A stretch of DNA of 64,000 nucleotides, taken from the NCBI RefSeq assembly GCF_003254565.1, contig NZ_QJRI01000179.1, forward strand, positions 248,001 through 312,000. The letters are read 5' to 3'. This stretch comes from Flavobacterium nitrogenifigens (GTDB lineage Bacteria > Bacteroidota > Bacteroidia > Flavobacteriales > Flavobacteriaceae). Made by a program: the position numbers and the translations under genes. Within the stretch, counting starts at the first letter, position 1. Each line of letters starts with the position of its first letter. The notes below the pieces were generated by a model. That model was not told the origin of the DNA. It saw nothing but the letters and a program-made list of their open reading frames with translations, and did not search any database. This document shows positions 26,836-36,040 of the stretch, one piece after another.

Positions 26836-26862
26836 AAATGTTCTTTGTAAAAAAAAACTTAA

Positions 26863-28413
26863 TTAAGCAACCGCTTTTTTAGGTTTTAAATGATAGGCAA
26901 CGTATAATGAAATTGATGCCAAGAAAATCCAGAAAACATCTATAAAGAAAATTTGAAATTTGTTTTCCATAAATGAAGTCCAAAACCAATCTCCAGAGAC
27001 AATTCCGTTGGTAACTGGAATCAGGAATCCTAAAATACTTCCTGAAATCAGGCAGAATTTATTGGTGAAAGCATCATTCTTTTTAATGATAAAGAAGATG
27101 GTAAGTGTTAGCCAGCCTCCAAAATACAGTGCGTACAGATTGGACTGACTTAACGGATAGAAAATTTTACTTCCTATAAAAGCTAGAGCCGTAATAGGAT
27201 ACATGCTTAAGCAAATTGCCAAATAAATACGAACAACAGCAGCGTTGAAACGTCTCTTCTTTTCTGGCATATTGTTTTTTTGTCGGGCAACAAGCCAAAT
27301 CATAACTCCAGAAATAATGACAAAACAAGTTATAATTCCTAAAATGAAGCTTACAATTTTTAAAGCATATCCGCCATAATCGCCAAAATGTATTCTGTAT
27401 AAAACATTTTTTACGACATCTAAATAACTCGTTTGTGCAATTGGGTCTTTTTTGGCAATTTCTTTTCCGTCAGCAACTCTGTAAACTACTTTTCCAATTC
27501 CGGTAAATTTTTTATGACTTAAAAGTTCACCCTCAACTAGAACGTGCATATTAGTATCACCGTAATTTTGGATAAAAACACGTGTAATTTCAAAATCGGC
27601 CCAGTTCTTTTTGGTTTTTGCAACCAGTTCATTTATGTTAAAAGGATTTGCCAGTTTTTTATTTTCAAACTTATAATCAGGATCAGTATATTCCAGTTCC
27701 TTGTATAATTTATCTTGATCTCCCTTATACAAAGCCATTACAGCTGGAGCTACAATTAAAAGCTTAATCATAAAAAATGCTCCAGTAACCGCATATACAA
27801 ATTGAAATGGTAAACCAATCATTCCTAAGGCGGTGTGAGCATCTGTCCAAAGTGTTTTTAATTTTTCTTTCGGACGGAACATATAAAAGTTGGAAACAAT
27901 TTTATTCCAATGCAGGAGAACTCCCGTTATGATGGCGAATAAAAAGAACAAAGCTGTAAATCCTGCTAAATAATATCCTGCTGGATATGGAATTTGAGCC
28001 AGAAAGTGAAGACGATATAAGAGTTCGCCTAACGAATAAGATTCTTCATAAGTGTAGCTCTTGTAATTTTTATTGTCCAAATAAAAAAACTCTCCAGCTT
28101 GCTGTTTTTTTGGAGCCAAGGTGTCTTTGGTTCCTTCCATGTAAACGGCGACTCTATTTTCTACAGCCGGTTTAGAAATGGTAAGATTTCTTCCGTGCAA
28201 AACATGTTTTTTGTCAAGATGCTGCAGTGCATTATTGTAGTCTAATTGAATTTCTCTTGTGATTGCTGTAGATTCACTTCTTTCCCAATTGATGATTTCA
28301 TCTCTAAAAAAAGAAAAAGATCCAGCAAAGAAAATTACAAAAAGAACTACACTGATAACGATTCCGCTGACAGTATGCGTGTGAAAATAGATATTGTAAT
28401 GACGGTTATTCAT
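26863..28413 (-). CDS. PepSY-associated transmembrane protein, large form
   Basis: A 516-residue inner-membrane protein. The N-terminal helix (THTVSGIVISVVLFVIFFAGSFSFFRDE) is followed by a periplasmic loop, LHWNKIVSNFYMFRPKEKLKTLWTDAHTALG with the typical histidines, a PepSY-like periplasmic domain, and RIHFGDYGGYALKIVSFILG. Several extra C-terminal helices make it longer than the neighbour at 25555-26667. Together with a TonB siderophore receptor it suggests reductive release of iron from imported siderophores. It starts 5 bp after the small membrane protein gene. Confidence 0.85.
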   Translation of the reverse strand: MNNRHYNIYFHTHTVSGIVISVVLFVIFFAGSFSFFRDEIINWERSESTAITREIQLDYNNALQHLDKKHVLHGRNLTISKPAVENRVAVYMEGTKDTLAPKKQQAGEFFYLDNKNYKSYTYEESYSLGELLYRLHFLAQIPYPAGYYLAGFTALFFLFAIITGVLLHWNKIVSNFYMFRPKEKLKTLWTDAHTALGMIGLPFQFVYAVTGAFFMIKLLIVAPAVMALYKGDQDKLYKELEYTDPDYKFENKKLANPFNINELVAKTKKNWADFEITRVFIQNYGDTNMHVLVEGELLSHKKFTGIGKVVYRVADGKEIAKKDPIAQTSYLDVVKNVLYRIHFGDYGGYALKIVSFILGIITCFVIISGVMIWLVARQKNNMPEKKRRFNAAVVRIYLAICLSMYPITALAFIGSKIFYPLSQSNLYALYFGGWLTLTIFFIIKKNDAFTNKFCLISGSILGFLIPVTNGIVSGDWFWTSFMENKFQIFFIDVFWIFLASISLYVAYHLKPKKAVA

Positions 28414-28418
28414 AAATA

Positions 28419-28718
28419 TTATTGTGCCGTATTATAGGTTTGACCTAAGTAAATGAAAAGACAAAAAAGTAGAGACAGCAGAATGTAAATTCCCCAAATT
28501 TTCCAGCCGCTTTTGGCTAAAAAAGCAATAATCATTAAGGCCACCCAAAGAATAAAACCACTGAAAGCCATTGTGATTAAAATATCTTTTCGGCTAAACC
28601 AAGCCGCTAGAGCCAAATGAAAAGTAACAGAAACAAAGTATCCGCCTAAAATTGCAGCAGTAATTTTGGAAAAACGAGGCCAAAAAGAAGGGTTTAGATA
28701 TTTTGGATTTGCTGGCAT
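28419..28718 (-). CDS. Small three-helix membrane protein (DUF3649-like)
   Basis: A 99-residue protein with three hydrophobic segments (about 18-38, 45-66, 72-93) and a polar N-terminus (MPANPKYLNPSFWPRFSK). In proteobacterial iron operons, PepSY membrane proteins are accompanied by two such small proteins of the DUF3649 and DUF3325 families; this one fits DUF3649 in size, topology and place. The assignment rests mostly on context. It is 5 bp from the next gene, so translationally coupled. Confidence 0.6.
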   Translation of the reverse strand: MPANPKYLNPSFWPRFSKITAAILGGYFVSVTFHLALAAWFSRKDILITMAFSGFILWVALMIIAFLAKSGWKIWGIYILLSLLFCLFIYLGQTYNTAQ

Positions 28719-28738
28719 ATTGTAATTTAATGTGGATT

Positions 28739-29071
28739 TTAGTTGTAATAAAATTCAGTTGTGGCAATAAAAATCAGTAGGGCTAAAAGTAACTTGCTGT
28801 TTATTTTTTTTAAAGGAGTAAGAATAATGATTAAGCTTCCAACAGTCATCAGCTGAATGAAAAACATTAAAGTGCCACAGCCTAAAGATTGTGTGAAAAG
28901 CCACATTGCGTAAGCAGAAAGCAAAAGCATTAAACCTACGATTTTTGTTTGTTTTGGATTTCTCTGCATCCATTTTTCAAAACCTAAATCATACGACAAC
29001 ACTGCTCTTTTCGAAGTATAATACAGTGTGTAAAAAGCTAGGAAAACGATAAGACTGGCTATTGTAATCAT
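28739..29071 (-). CDS. Small membrane protein (DUF3325-like)
   Basis: About 110 residues with four hydrophobic segments. It includes YYTSKRAVLSYDLGFEKWMQ between helices 1 and 2, like the RRLGW-type loop of DUF3325 proteins in iron-uptake operons. I start it at ATG 29071. A longer frame begins at a TTG (29107) inside the loop of the terminator behind the TonB receptor gene and is unlikely to be used. It has no catalytic residues and is probably an accessory of the PepSY pair. Confidence 0.6.
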   Translation of the reverse strand: MITIASLIVFLAFYTLYYTSKRAVLSYDLGFEKWMQRNPKQTKIVGLMLLLSAYAMWLFTQSLGCGTLMFFIQLMTVGSLIIILTPLKKINSKLLLALLIFIATTEFYYN

Positions 29072-29087
29072 AATCAATAAAAATTTG

Positions 29088-29124
29088 AAAAACACCTTTC
29101 TAGTCAATTTAGAAAGGTGTTTTT
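29088..29124 (-). terminator. Terminator or attenuator after the TonB receptor gene
   Basis: A perfect 15-bp stem (29088-29102 with 29110-29124), AT-flanked, lies 13 bp after the receptor stop codon and upstream of the co-directional accessory genes. It may reduce their expression relative to the receptor. Confidence 0.85.
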
Positions 29125-29136
29125 AGTTATATTTTA

Positions 29137-31590
29137 TTAGAATTTGTATGTAAAACTTGCAGCGAAAGTTCTAGGATCTTTTGGATGCACTGTTGACCAT
29201 CCGTCATAGATTTCTTTATTCGCAATATTGTTTAATTTTAATGTTATACCGAATCTGTCCGTGTTGTAAAACAGAGAAGAGTTAAGTACAGTATATTCTG
29301 GAATTGTAAATGTTCCTGAAACTGATCGGTTCATGATTTTGTTGTCTCCAACATAATTTCCTCCAAATCCTACACCAAATCCTCTCAATAATCCATTAGT
29401 AAATTTATAGCTTGCCCATAAGTTTGCTAAGTTGTAAGCTCCTGCACTTTCTGGTCTGAATCCTACAAAGTCAGCATCTCCTTTAGTTAGAGTTGCATCA
29501 TTATAGCTGTAGCCAAGAATAATGTTTAAACCAGTAATTGGGTTAGCAATAAATTCTGCTTCAAAACCTTTATTGTGCTGCGCACCGTCTTGGAAGTTTG
29601 TTACATCGGTTGCATTTGGTCTAACGCTATAAACCATATTCGAAACTTTAATGTCGTAGTAGCTTAAAGTAGCGTAAATTTTATCTTTAAAAATATTCAA
29701 TTTTGTACCAAATTCTATTTGGTTAGCATGTTCAGGATCAAACGTTACAGGTGTTCTTACTGTTCCATTTACATTTTCGCCTGGTGCTACGTTTGAAAAA
29801 CCATTCATGTAGTTTGCGAAAATAGACACTTTATCAATGATCGGCTGGTAAACCAATCCAAATTTTGGAGATAAAGAAGTCTGATTGTAGTTGTCATCGT
29901 CAGTTGAAACATCTCCACTGTTTATAAAACGATCTGCACGTAAACTTACCATTGCAGAAAGGGCAGGAGTGAAGTTAATTACGTCAGAGAAATAAGCGCT
30001 GTAAACTTCTTGTTTTGTTTTACTGTTGTTTCTTGGAGCGTTTCCTACAATGGCATCAGATCCAGCTTTTGTTAAATCTCCTGTATCACCATTTGAAGGT
30101 CCAAAGATTGCGTTGAAAGATGCTAAATCGTCTCCAATATAAACATATCCATTTCCAAAGTATCCTGTACCGCGATCAAGTCCCACTCTATTGTAGTAAT
30201 CTAAACCAACAACAAGTCTGTTTCTTAAATTTCCGATTTTAAAATCACCAACGAAGTTTTGTTGTATGTCAAAAGTGGTGTTTTTGTTGTCTTGGTAATT
30301 GAAAAATCTTGCCAAAACAATACCTTCTTTAATAGAAGAAAATGCCTTATTGCTAGTTCCTTCGTATAGATATGCATAATTACCAGTTGACTTAGCATTA
30401 CTTGTAGAGAAAATAGTCTGAGAAGTCCATTGACTAGAAAGCTTATAATTCATTTGCGCCTGAATATTGTAAGAAGGCGTTTTGATTGTTAATTCGTTAC
30501 TTGTATAAGAACGATTGTTATCGTATTTTAATTCAGCAATATTATGAACTCGTAACGGATTTGCTCTGTCTAAAAACAACATGGTTGGGTTTGTTGTTTC
30601 ATTACTCATGAATTCTGTATTTACTAAGAATGATAATCTATCATTCACTTCATAAGATAGCGATGGCGCTACAAAAAATGATTCTATAAAACCAGCATCT
30701 TGAAAACTTTCTTGTTTATTGTATGCTGAGTTAACTCTGAAGTTAAGTGTTTTTTTGTCGTTAAGCGAAGTGTTAAGATCTACAGTTGCACGGTTTAGTC
30801 CGTAGCTTCCTGCTGTATAGTTTACTTCTCCGCCAAACCCTTTGTAAGGTCTTTTTGTAGTGGTATTAATTAATCCTCCATATGAAATCAAGCTACTTCC
30901 AAATAAGGTTCCAGAAGGTCCTTTAATAATTTCAACTCTGTCAATATTTGCAGGATCTAAACTACCGTTTGTTAAACCTGGCACACCATTTACAATAGTT
31001 GCTTGAACAGGAAATCCTCTTAGTGAGTAGTAACTTGCTCCATCTCCTCCACGGCCTGTTGAAGCCCAAAGTTGTGTAACACCAGGTGCATTTTTTAAAG
31101 CGTCATCAAATGTTGTTACTACTTGTTCTTTTAGAACTCCTCCAGTAATTGTGGTATAAACTTGTGGGTTTTCAAGGTTTTTAAGAGGTAATCTTGAAAC
31201 TTGTTGGTTGTCTTTACGTACGAAACTATTTTTACGACCGTTTACAACTACTTCTGTTAATTCTTCTGAATTTGAAGTAAGATTGAAATTTTCAGTTAAT
31301 TCTTGTCCTTCGGTAATGGTAATCTTTTTTTCTGATGCATTATAGCCAACAGCCGAAACTTTTAATGTGTATGTTCCTGGCTTAACATTTTTTATTTTGT
31401 AATTACCTTCTTCATCGGTAGTTGTTCCAAACCTCGTGCCTTTTAATGCTAAAGAAATCCCTTCAGGAGATTCATTATTATTTAAAGATATTTTTCCTTT
31501 TATAGTTGCTTTTTCTTGTGCTGTAATTGTATTTCCAATCAATAAGAAAAAACAAAAAGTTAAGAGCGAAATCGTAAATTTTAATTTCAT
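29137..31590 (-). CDS. TonB-dependent siderophore receptor
   Basis: An 817-residue outer-membrane receptor. Order: signal peptide (ending NTITAQ); carboxypeptidase-like regulatory domain (about 28-115; GTRFGTTTDEEGNYKIKNVKPG); plug domain (about 125-245; GDGASYYSLRGFPVQATIVNGVPG and VEIIKGPSGTLFGSS); and a 22-strand barrel ending TFAASFTYKF with the C-terminal aromatic residue. The plug and the downstream PepSY genes fit a ferric-siderophore receptor of FhuA/FoxA type. TonB energises uptake. The ligand cannot be read from the sequence. Confidence 0.9.
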   Translation of the reverse strand: MKLKFTISLLTFCFFLLIGNTITAQEKATIKGKISLNNNESPEGISLALKGTRFGTTTDEEGNYKIKNVKPGTYTLKVSAVGYNASEKKITITEGQELTENFNLTSNSEELTEVVVNGRKNSFVRKDNQQVSRLPLKNLENPQVYTTITGGVLKEQVVTTFDDALKNAPGVTQLWASTGRGGDGASYYSLRGFPVQATIVNGVPGLTNGSLDPANIDRVEIIKGPSGTLFGSSLISYGGLINTTTKRPYKGFGGEVNYTAGSYGLNRATVDLNTSLNDKKTLNFRVNSAYNKQESFQDAGFIESFFVAPSLSYEVNDRLSFLVNTEFMSNETTNPTMLFLDRANPLRVHNIAELKYDNNRSYTSNELTIKTPSYNIQAQMNYKLSSQWTSQTIFSTSNAKSTGNYAYLYEGTSNKAFSSIKEGIVLARFFNYQDNKNTTFDIQQNFVGDFKIGNLRNRLVVGLDYYNRVGLDRGTGYFGNGYVYIGDDLASFNAIFGPSNGDTGDLTKAGSDAIVGNAPRNNSKTKQEVYSAYFSDVINFTPALSAMVSLRADRFINSGDVSTDDDNYNQTSLSPKFGLVYQPIIDKVSIFANYMNGFSNVAPGENVNGTVRTPVTFDPEHANQIEFGTKLNIFKDKIYATLSYYDIKVSNMVYSVRPNATDVTNFQDGAQHNKGFEAEFIANPITGLNIILGYSYNDATLTKGDADFVGFRPESAGAYNLANLWASYKFTNGLLRGFGVGFGGNYVGDNKIMNRSVSGTFTIPEYTVLNSSLFYNTDRFGITLKLNNIANKEIYDGWSTVHPKDPRTFAASFTYKF

Positions 31591-31617
31591 TTTTATTTAG
31601 AATTAATTTTGATAGTG

Positions 31618-31648
31618 CAAATTTAATTGTTGGATAGCAACTAAACAA
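31618..31648 (-). promoter_or_regulatory. Promoter of the siderophore receptor operon
   Basis: On the minus strand TAAATTTG (31625-31618) matches TAnnTTTG, with TTG (31648-31646) 20 bp upstream. Just beyond lies TTATTCTTATTTATTCTAAA (31650-31669), and TTTATTTAGAATTAA occurs on the leader side at 31592-31606. These inverted TTTAGAAT/ATTCTAAA half-sites could be a Fur-type site, which would suit an iron operon; that is unproven. Confidence 0.55.
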
Positions 31649-31750
31649 GTTATTCTTATTTATTCTAAATTAAATAGTTTTTCAAGGTTAAAATTTTCAT
31701 TTATTTAAAAAATTAACATCTTAAGACAATCTTAAGCTAATTTTAAGCAA

Positions 31751-31784
31751 AAAAAAGCCTGTTCTAATGAAAGAACAGGCCTTT
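31751..31784 (-). terminator. Terminator of sucAB
   Basis: A stem of at least 9 bp, GCCTGTTCT (31757-31765) with AGAACAGGC (31772-31780), is preceded by a run of A that reads as U on the minus strand. It lies 25 bp after the sucB stop. Confidence 0.88.
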
Positions 31785-31808
31785 GTATTATCGAAAATTA
31801 CTTAAAAA

Positions 31809-33050
31809 TTACAACTCTAAAGCACGTTTAGCGTCGCCATTCATTAATAATTCTAATGGATTTTCTAAAGCTTCTTTTACAGCTACTAAGAAACCAACAG
31901 ACTCACGTCCGTCGATGATTCTGTGATCGTAAGAAAGAGCAACGTACATCATTGGGTGAATTTCAACTTTTCCGTTTACAGCAATCGGACGCTCGATAAT
32001 GTTGTGCATTCCTAAAATTCCTGATTGAGGAGGGTTGATGATTGGAGTAGATAACATACTTCCGAAAACACCACCATTAGTGATTGTGAAAGTTCCTCCA
32101 GTCATATCGTCAACTGTAATTTGACCATCACGAGCTCTTAAAGCCAATCTTTTGATTTCAGCTTCAATTCCACGGAAAGTTAAGTTCTCAGCATTACGAA
32201 CAACAGGAACCATTAATCCTTTTGGTCCAGAAACTGCGATAGAGATGTCGCAGAAATCATATCCTACTTTGTAATCTCCATCGATCATTGAGTTTACATC
32301 TGGATATAATTGAAGCGCTCTTGTTACCGCTTTTGTAAAGAATGACATGAAACCTAAACCTAAACCACCATGTTTAGCTTTGAAAGCATCTTTATATTCG
32401 TTACGGATATTGTTGATTGGCGTCATGTTTACTTCGTTGAAAGTAGTAAGCATAGCTGTTTCATTTTTAGCTGAAACTAATCTTTCTGCTACTTTACGAC
32501 GCAACATAGATAATTTTGTACGTTCAGTTCCGCGGTTTCCTCCAGTTGGAGTTCCCATTGAAGCTACAGCTGTTGCATTTACTGCATCATCTTTAGTGAT
32601 TCTTCCGCCTTTACCAGTTCCTGTTACAGAAGCTGGAGCAATATTTTTTTCGTCTAATATTTTTCTTGCCGCTGGAGATGGAGTTCCTGCTGCATAGCTT
32701 GTAGCTGCTGGAGCTTGAACTGGCTCTGCTTTTGGAGCTTCTGCTTTTACTTCTGCCTTTGGAGCCTCAGCTTTTGGGGCTTCTGCCGCTGGAGCGCTTC
32801 CTGCTGGTTTAGCAGCATCTGTATCAATTAAACAAACTACAGCACCTACTGCAACTGTATCACCTTCTTCAGCTTTTAGTGTAATTACACCGCTCATTTC
32901 AGCAGGCAATTCAAGAGTAGCTTTATCTGAATCAACTTCAGCAATAGCCTGATCTTTCTCTACATAATCTCCGTCTTTTACTAACCAAGTTGCAATTTCA
33001 ACTTCTTTTATTGATTCCCCTGGTGATGGGACTTTCATTTCTAAAATCAT
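31809..33050 (-). CDS. sucB: Dihydrolipoyllysine-residue succinyltransferase (2-oxoglutarate dehydrogenase E2)
   Basis: A 413-residue TCA-cycle E2 core. It has one lipoyl domain (about 1-75; lipoyl lysine in EVDSDKATLELPAE), an Ala/Pro/Lys-rich linker (KAEAPKAEVKAEAPK), a peripheral-subunit-binding domain (about 125-165; SPAARKILDEKNI), and the catalytic acyltransferase domain with His and Asp in SYDHRIIDGRES. ATG at 33050 starts the lipoyl domain (MILEMKVPSPGES); the frame's extra upstream residues fall in an intergenic repeat. It is downstream of sucA. Confidence 0.96.
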   Translation of the reverse strand: MILEMKVPSPGESIKEVEIATWLVKDGDYVEKDQAIAEVDSDKATLELPAEMSGVITLKAEEGDTVAVGAVVCLIDTDAAKPAGSAPAAEAPKAEAPKAEVKAEAPKAEPVQAPAATSYAAGTPSPAARKILDEKNIAPASVTGTGKGGRITKDDAVNATAVASMGTPTGGNRGTERTKLSMLRRKVAERLVSAKNETAMLTTFNEVNMTPINNIRNEYKDAFKAKHGGLGLGFMSFFTKAVTRALQLYPDVNSMIDGDYKVGYDFCDISIAVSGPKGLMVPVVRNAENLTFRGIEAEIKRLALRARDGQITVDDMTGGTFTITNGGVFGSMLSTPIINPPQSGILGMHNIIERPIAVNGKVEIHPMMYVALSYDHRIIDGRESVGFLVAVKEALENPLELLMNGDAKRALEL

Positions 33051-33075
33051 CTTGTTTTTGTTTAAGGTTTTTATG

Positions 33076-33133
33076 GTTTCAAGTTTCAAGTTTCAAGTTG
33101 TTGCACTTGAAACCGAAACATGAAACTTGAAAC
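33076..33133. repeat. Inverted repeat in the sucA-sucB spacer (GTTTCAAGTTTCAAG family)
   Basis: Arms 33076-33094 and 33115-33133 match at 18 of 19 positions, based on GTTTCAAGTTTCAAGTTTC. It is the same family as 16299-16363 in the nuo operon. It could form a stable hairpin between the two suc cistrons. Confidence 0.82.
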
Positions 33134-33146
33134 AATTATTTTTTAA

Positions 33147-35924
33147 TTATCTAAATAAGTTTTTATCGAATACCATTCTAATTGCATCTGCGTGACGGCG
33201 TTTAGCACGTGTATAACTTCCAGATGCAGGAGCAGAGTATGCTTTTAATGAAGCCAATCTCCATTTTACAAGATCAAAGTTCATTAACATAAAGCTGTAA
33301 GCTCCCATGTTTTTAGGTTCTTCTTGTGCCCAAACATAATCATCAGCATTTGGATATTTTGCAATGATTTCTTTAATCTGCTCAACTGGGAAAGGGAATA
33401 ATTGCTCAATACGAACAACTGCAACGTCTTTTCTTCCGTTGTTTTCTCTTTCTGCAGTTATATCATAGTAGAATTTACCAGTAACGAAAACTAGAGTTTT
33501 AACGTCTTTTTTGTTTACTGTAGTATCATCAATTGTTTCTTGGAAACTTCCGTTTACTAAATCTTCTACTGGAGATACACATCTTGGGTCACGAAGTAAA
33601 CTTTTTGGAGTAAATACAACCAATGGTTTACGGAAATTCGTTTTCAATTGTCTTCTTAATAAGTGGAAGAAGTTAGCAGGAGTTGTACAATCTGCAACAT
33701 ACATATTATGTCTTGCGCAAAGCTGTAAGTAACGCTCCATTCTTGCAGAAGAGTGCTCAGCACCTTGTCCTTCGTATCCGTGAGGTAATAAAAGAACGAT
33801 ACCGTTTTGGTTGTTCCATTTATCTTCACCACAAGAAATATATTGGTCAATCATAATTTGAGCTCCGTTAGAGAAATCTCCAAATTGTGCTTCCCAGATT
33901 GTTAAAGCTTTTGGACTTGCTAATGCATATCCGTAATCAAAACCTAAAACTCCATACTCAGATAAGTGAGAGTTGTAAACATTAAAGTTTCCTTTTTTGT
34001 CTTCAAGGCTATTGATTAAGATTACTTCTTCTTCAGAATCTTCAACTTTAACTACAGCGTGACGGTGAGAGAAAGTACCTCTTTCTACGTCTTGTCCAGA
34101 AATACGAACATCAAAACCTTCTTGTAATAAAGATCCGTATGCTAAATGTTCTGCCATTCCCCAATCTAAAAGATTAGTTTCGAAGAACATTGTTTTTCTG
34201 TCGTTGATTAATTTTTGAATTTTACTGATGAATTTTTTGTCTTCAGGTAAATTAGAAATAGCATTTGCAATCTGAGTTAATTTTTCTTTTGGATAAGAAG
34301 TATCAACTTTTTGAAGCATTTGCGTGTCTGTAACTTGTACAAAACCTTCCCACTCGTTTTTCATGAATGGAGTAATGATAGTCAAATCTTTTTTACGAGA
34401 AGCTTCTAAGTTCTCCTCCAATTGAGATTTGTATTGTTTTTCTAAAGCATTCACATAAGAAGCATCAATTACGCCATCAGAAAGTAATTTCTCTGCGTAG
34501 ATGTCTCTTGGGTTTTTATGTTTAGCAATGATTTTATATAAAACAGGCTGCGTAAAACGTGGTTCGTCACCTTCGTTGTGTCCGTATTTTCTATATCCTA
34601 ATAAATCGATAAATACGTCACGTCCAAACTGCATTCTGTAGTCTAATGCAAAAGATACAGCGTGAACAACAGCTTCAGCATCGTCAGCATTTACGTGTAA
34701 TACTGGAGAAAGCGTTACTTTGGCAACGTCTGTACAGTAAGTAGAAGAACGAGCGTCTAAGTAGTTTGTTGTAAAACCAACTTGGTTGTTGATCACGATA
34801 TGAATTGTTCCGCCAGTTTTGTATCCGTCCAATAAAGACATTTGAATGATTTCATACAAAATACCTTGACCAGCAATAGCCGCATCACCGTGAACAGCGA
34901 TTGGCAATACTTTTGAAATATTTTCTGGGAAATGTCTTTCTTGTTTTGCTCTTGTAATACCTTCAATTACAGCTCCAACAGTCTCTAAGTGAGAAGGGTT
35001 TGGTGCTAAGTTGATGTTGATGCTTTTTCCAGATCTTGTTTTTCTGTCAGCAGTAAGACCTAAGTGGTATTTTACGTCACCGTCAAAATATTCTTGATCG
35101 TAATCTTTTCCGTCAAACTCACCAAAAATATCTTGAGTAGATTTTCCGAAGATGTTTGCCAAAACGTTCAAACGACCACGGTGAGCCATTCCCATTACGA
35201 ATTGTTCAACACCTTTTTCAGCAGCTTGCTCGATCAAAGCGTCAAGAGCTGGGATGATAGATTCTCCACCTTCTAATGAGAAACGTTTTTGTCCAACATA
35301 TTTAGTATGAAGGAAATTCTCAAAAGAAACAGCTTCGTTTAATTTATTTAAGATCGTTTTCTTTTCGTCAGACGAGAAGTTCGGCTGATTCGTATTTACA
35401 GATAATTTATCCTGAATCCATTTTACTACATTAGGGTTTCTAATGTACATGTACTCGATACCGATATGCTGGCAGTAAATAGCTTTTAGACGATTTACGA
35501 TATCTTGCAAAGAAGATGGCGCCATTCCGATTGTTTGAGCTGCATCAAAAACAGTTGAAAGGTCTGCTGTAGATAATCCAAAGTTCTCGATATCCAAAGT
35601 TGGAGATGAAGTTCTACGGTCACGAACAGGATTTGTTTTCGTGAATAAATGCCCGCGCGTACGGTATCCGTCAATTAATTTAAGAACGTTAAATTCTTTC
35701 TTTAGTTTTTCAGAAATCTGACTGTAATCTGTGTTATCGCTAGTCACGTACTCAACGATCGTTTGCACCGGATTTTCGTCATTATAAGTCGTTTGCCCAA
35801 AGTCAAAACCTTGAAAGAAACTTCTCCAGCTAGGCTCAACGCTGTCTGGGTTAACTAAATATTGATCGTATAATTGTGCAAAAAACTCAGTATGCGCTGC
35901 GTTTAAAAATGAAAACCTATCCAT
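33147..35924 (-). CDS. sucA: 2-oxoglutarate dehydrogenase E1 component
   Basis: A 925-residue thiamin-diphosphate enzyme that decarboxylates 2-oxoglutarate and hands succinyl to SucB. Seen: the N-terminal FAQLYDQYLVNPDSVEPSWR segment, HRGRLNVLANIFGK, HLGLTADRKTRSG, the ThDP-binding region GDAAIAGQGI plus NNQVGFTT, and QFGDFSNGAQIMIDQYISCGE in the pyrimidine domain. ATG at 35924 gives MDRFSFLNAAHTEFF, the normal start. With sucB it forms a two-gene operon; the E3 gene is elsewhere. Confidence 0.96.
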   Translation of the reverse strand: MDRFSFLNAAHTEFFAQLYDQYLVNPDSVEPSWRSFFQGFDFGQTTYNDENPVQTIVEYVTSDNTDYSQISEKLKKEFNVLKLIDGYRTRGHLFTKTNPVRDRRTSSPTLDIENFGLSTADLSTVFDAAQTIGMAPSSLQDIVNRLKAIYCQHIGIEYMYIRNPNVVKWIQDKLSVNTNQPNFSSDEKKTILNKLNEAVSFENFLHTKYVGQKRFSLEGGESIIPALDALIEQAAEKGVEQFVMGMAHRGRLNVLANIFGKSTQDIFGEFDGKDYDQEYFDGDVKYHLGLTADRKTRSGKSININLAPNPSHLETVGAVIEGITRAKQERHFPENISKVLPIAVHGDAAIAGQGILYEIIQMSLLDGYKTGGTIHIVINNQVGFTTNYLDARSSTYCTDVAKVTLSPVLHVNADDAEAVVHAVSFALDYRMQFGRDVFIDLLGYRKYGHNEGDEPRFTQPVLYKIIAKHKNPRDIYAEKLLSDGVIDASYVNALEKQYKSQLEENLEASRKKDLTIITPFMKNEWEGFVQVTDTQMLQKVDTSYPKEKLTQIANAISNLPEDKKFISKIQKLINDRKTMFFETNLLDWGMAEHLAYGSLLQEGFDVRISGQDVERGTFSHRHAVVKVEDSEEEVILINSLEDKKGNFNVYNSHLSEYGVLGFDYGYALASPKALTIWEAQFGDFSNGAQIMIDQYISCGEDKWNNQNGIVLLLPHGYEGQGAEHSSARMERYLQLCARHNMYVADCTTPANFFHLLRRQLKTNFRKPLVVFTPKSLLRDPRCVSPVEDLVNGSFQETIDDTTVNKKDVKTLVFVTGKFYYDITAERENNGRKDVAVVRIEQLFPFPVEQIKEIIAKYPNADDYVWAQEEPKNMGAYSFMLMNFDLVKWRLASLKAYSAPASGSYTRAKRRHADAIRMVFDKNLFR

Positions 35925-36040
35925 AATATGAGTGAATATACTTTTTGTTATATAGAAAGGCAAAAGTACAACAATCGCATTTATTTAAATCTTTTTTTTA
36001 CGTACTTTTACGTAAAAATTTGTTAAAATAAACGTTAACT

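Noticed and set aside
29071..29107. Longer N-terminus of the DUF3325-like protein
   Set aside because: It would start at a TTG inside the terminator stem-loop of the receptor gene; ATG 29071 gives the expected topology.
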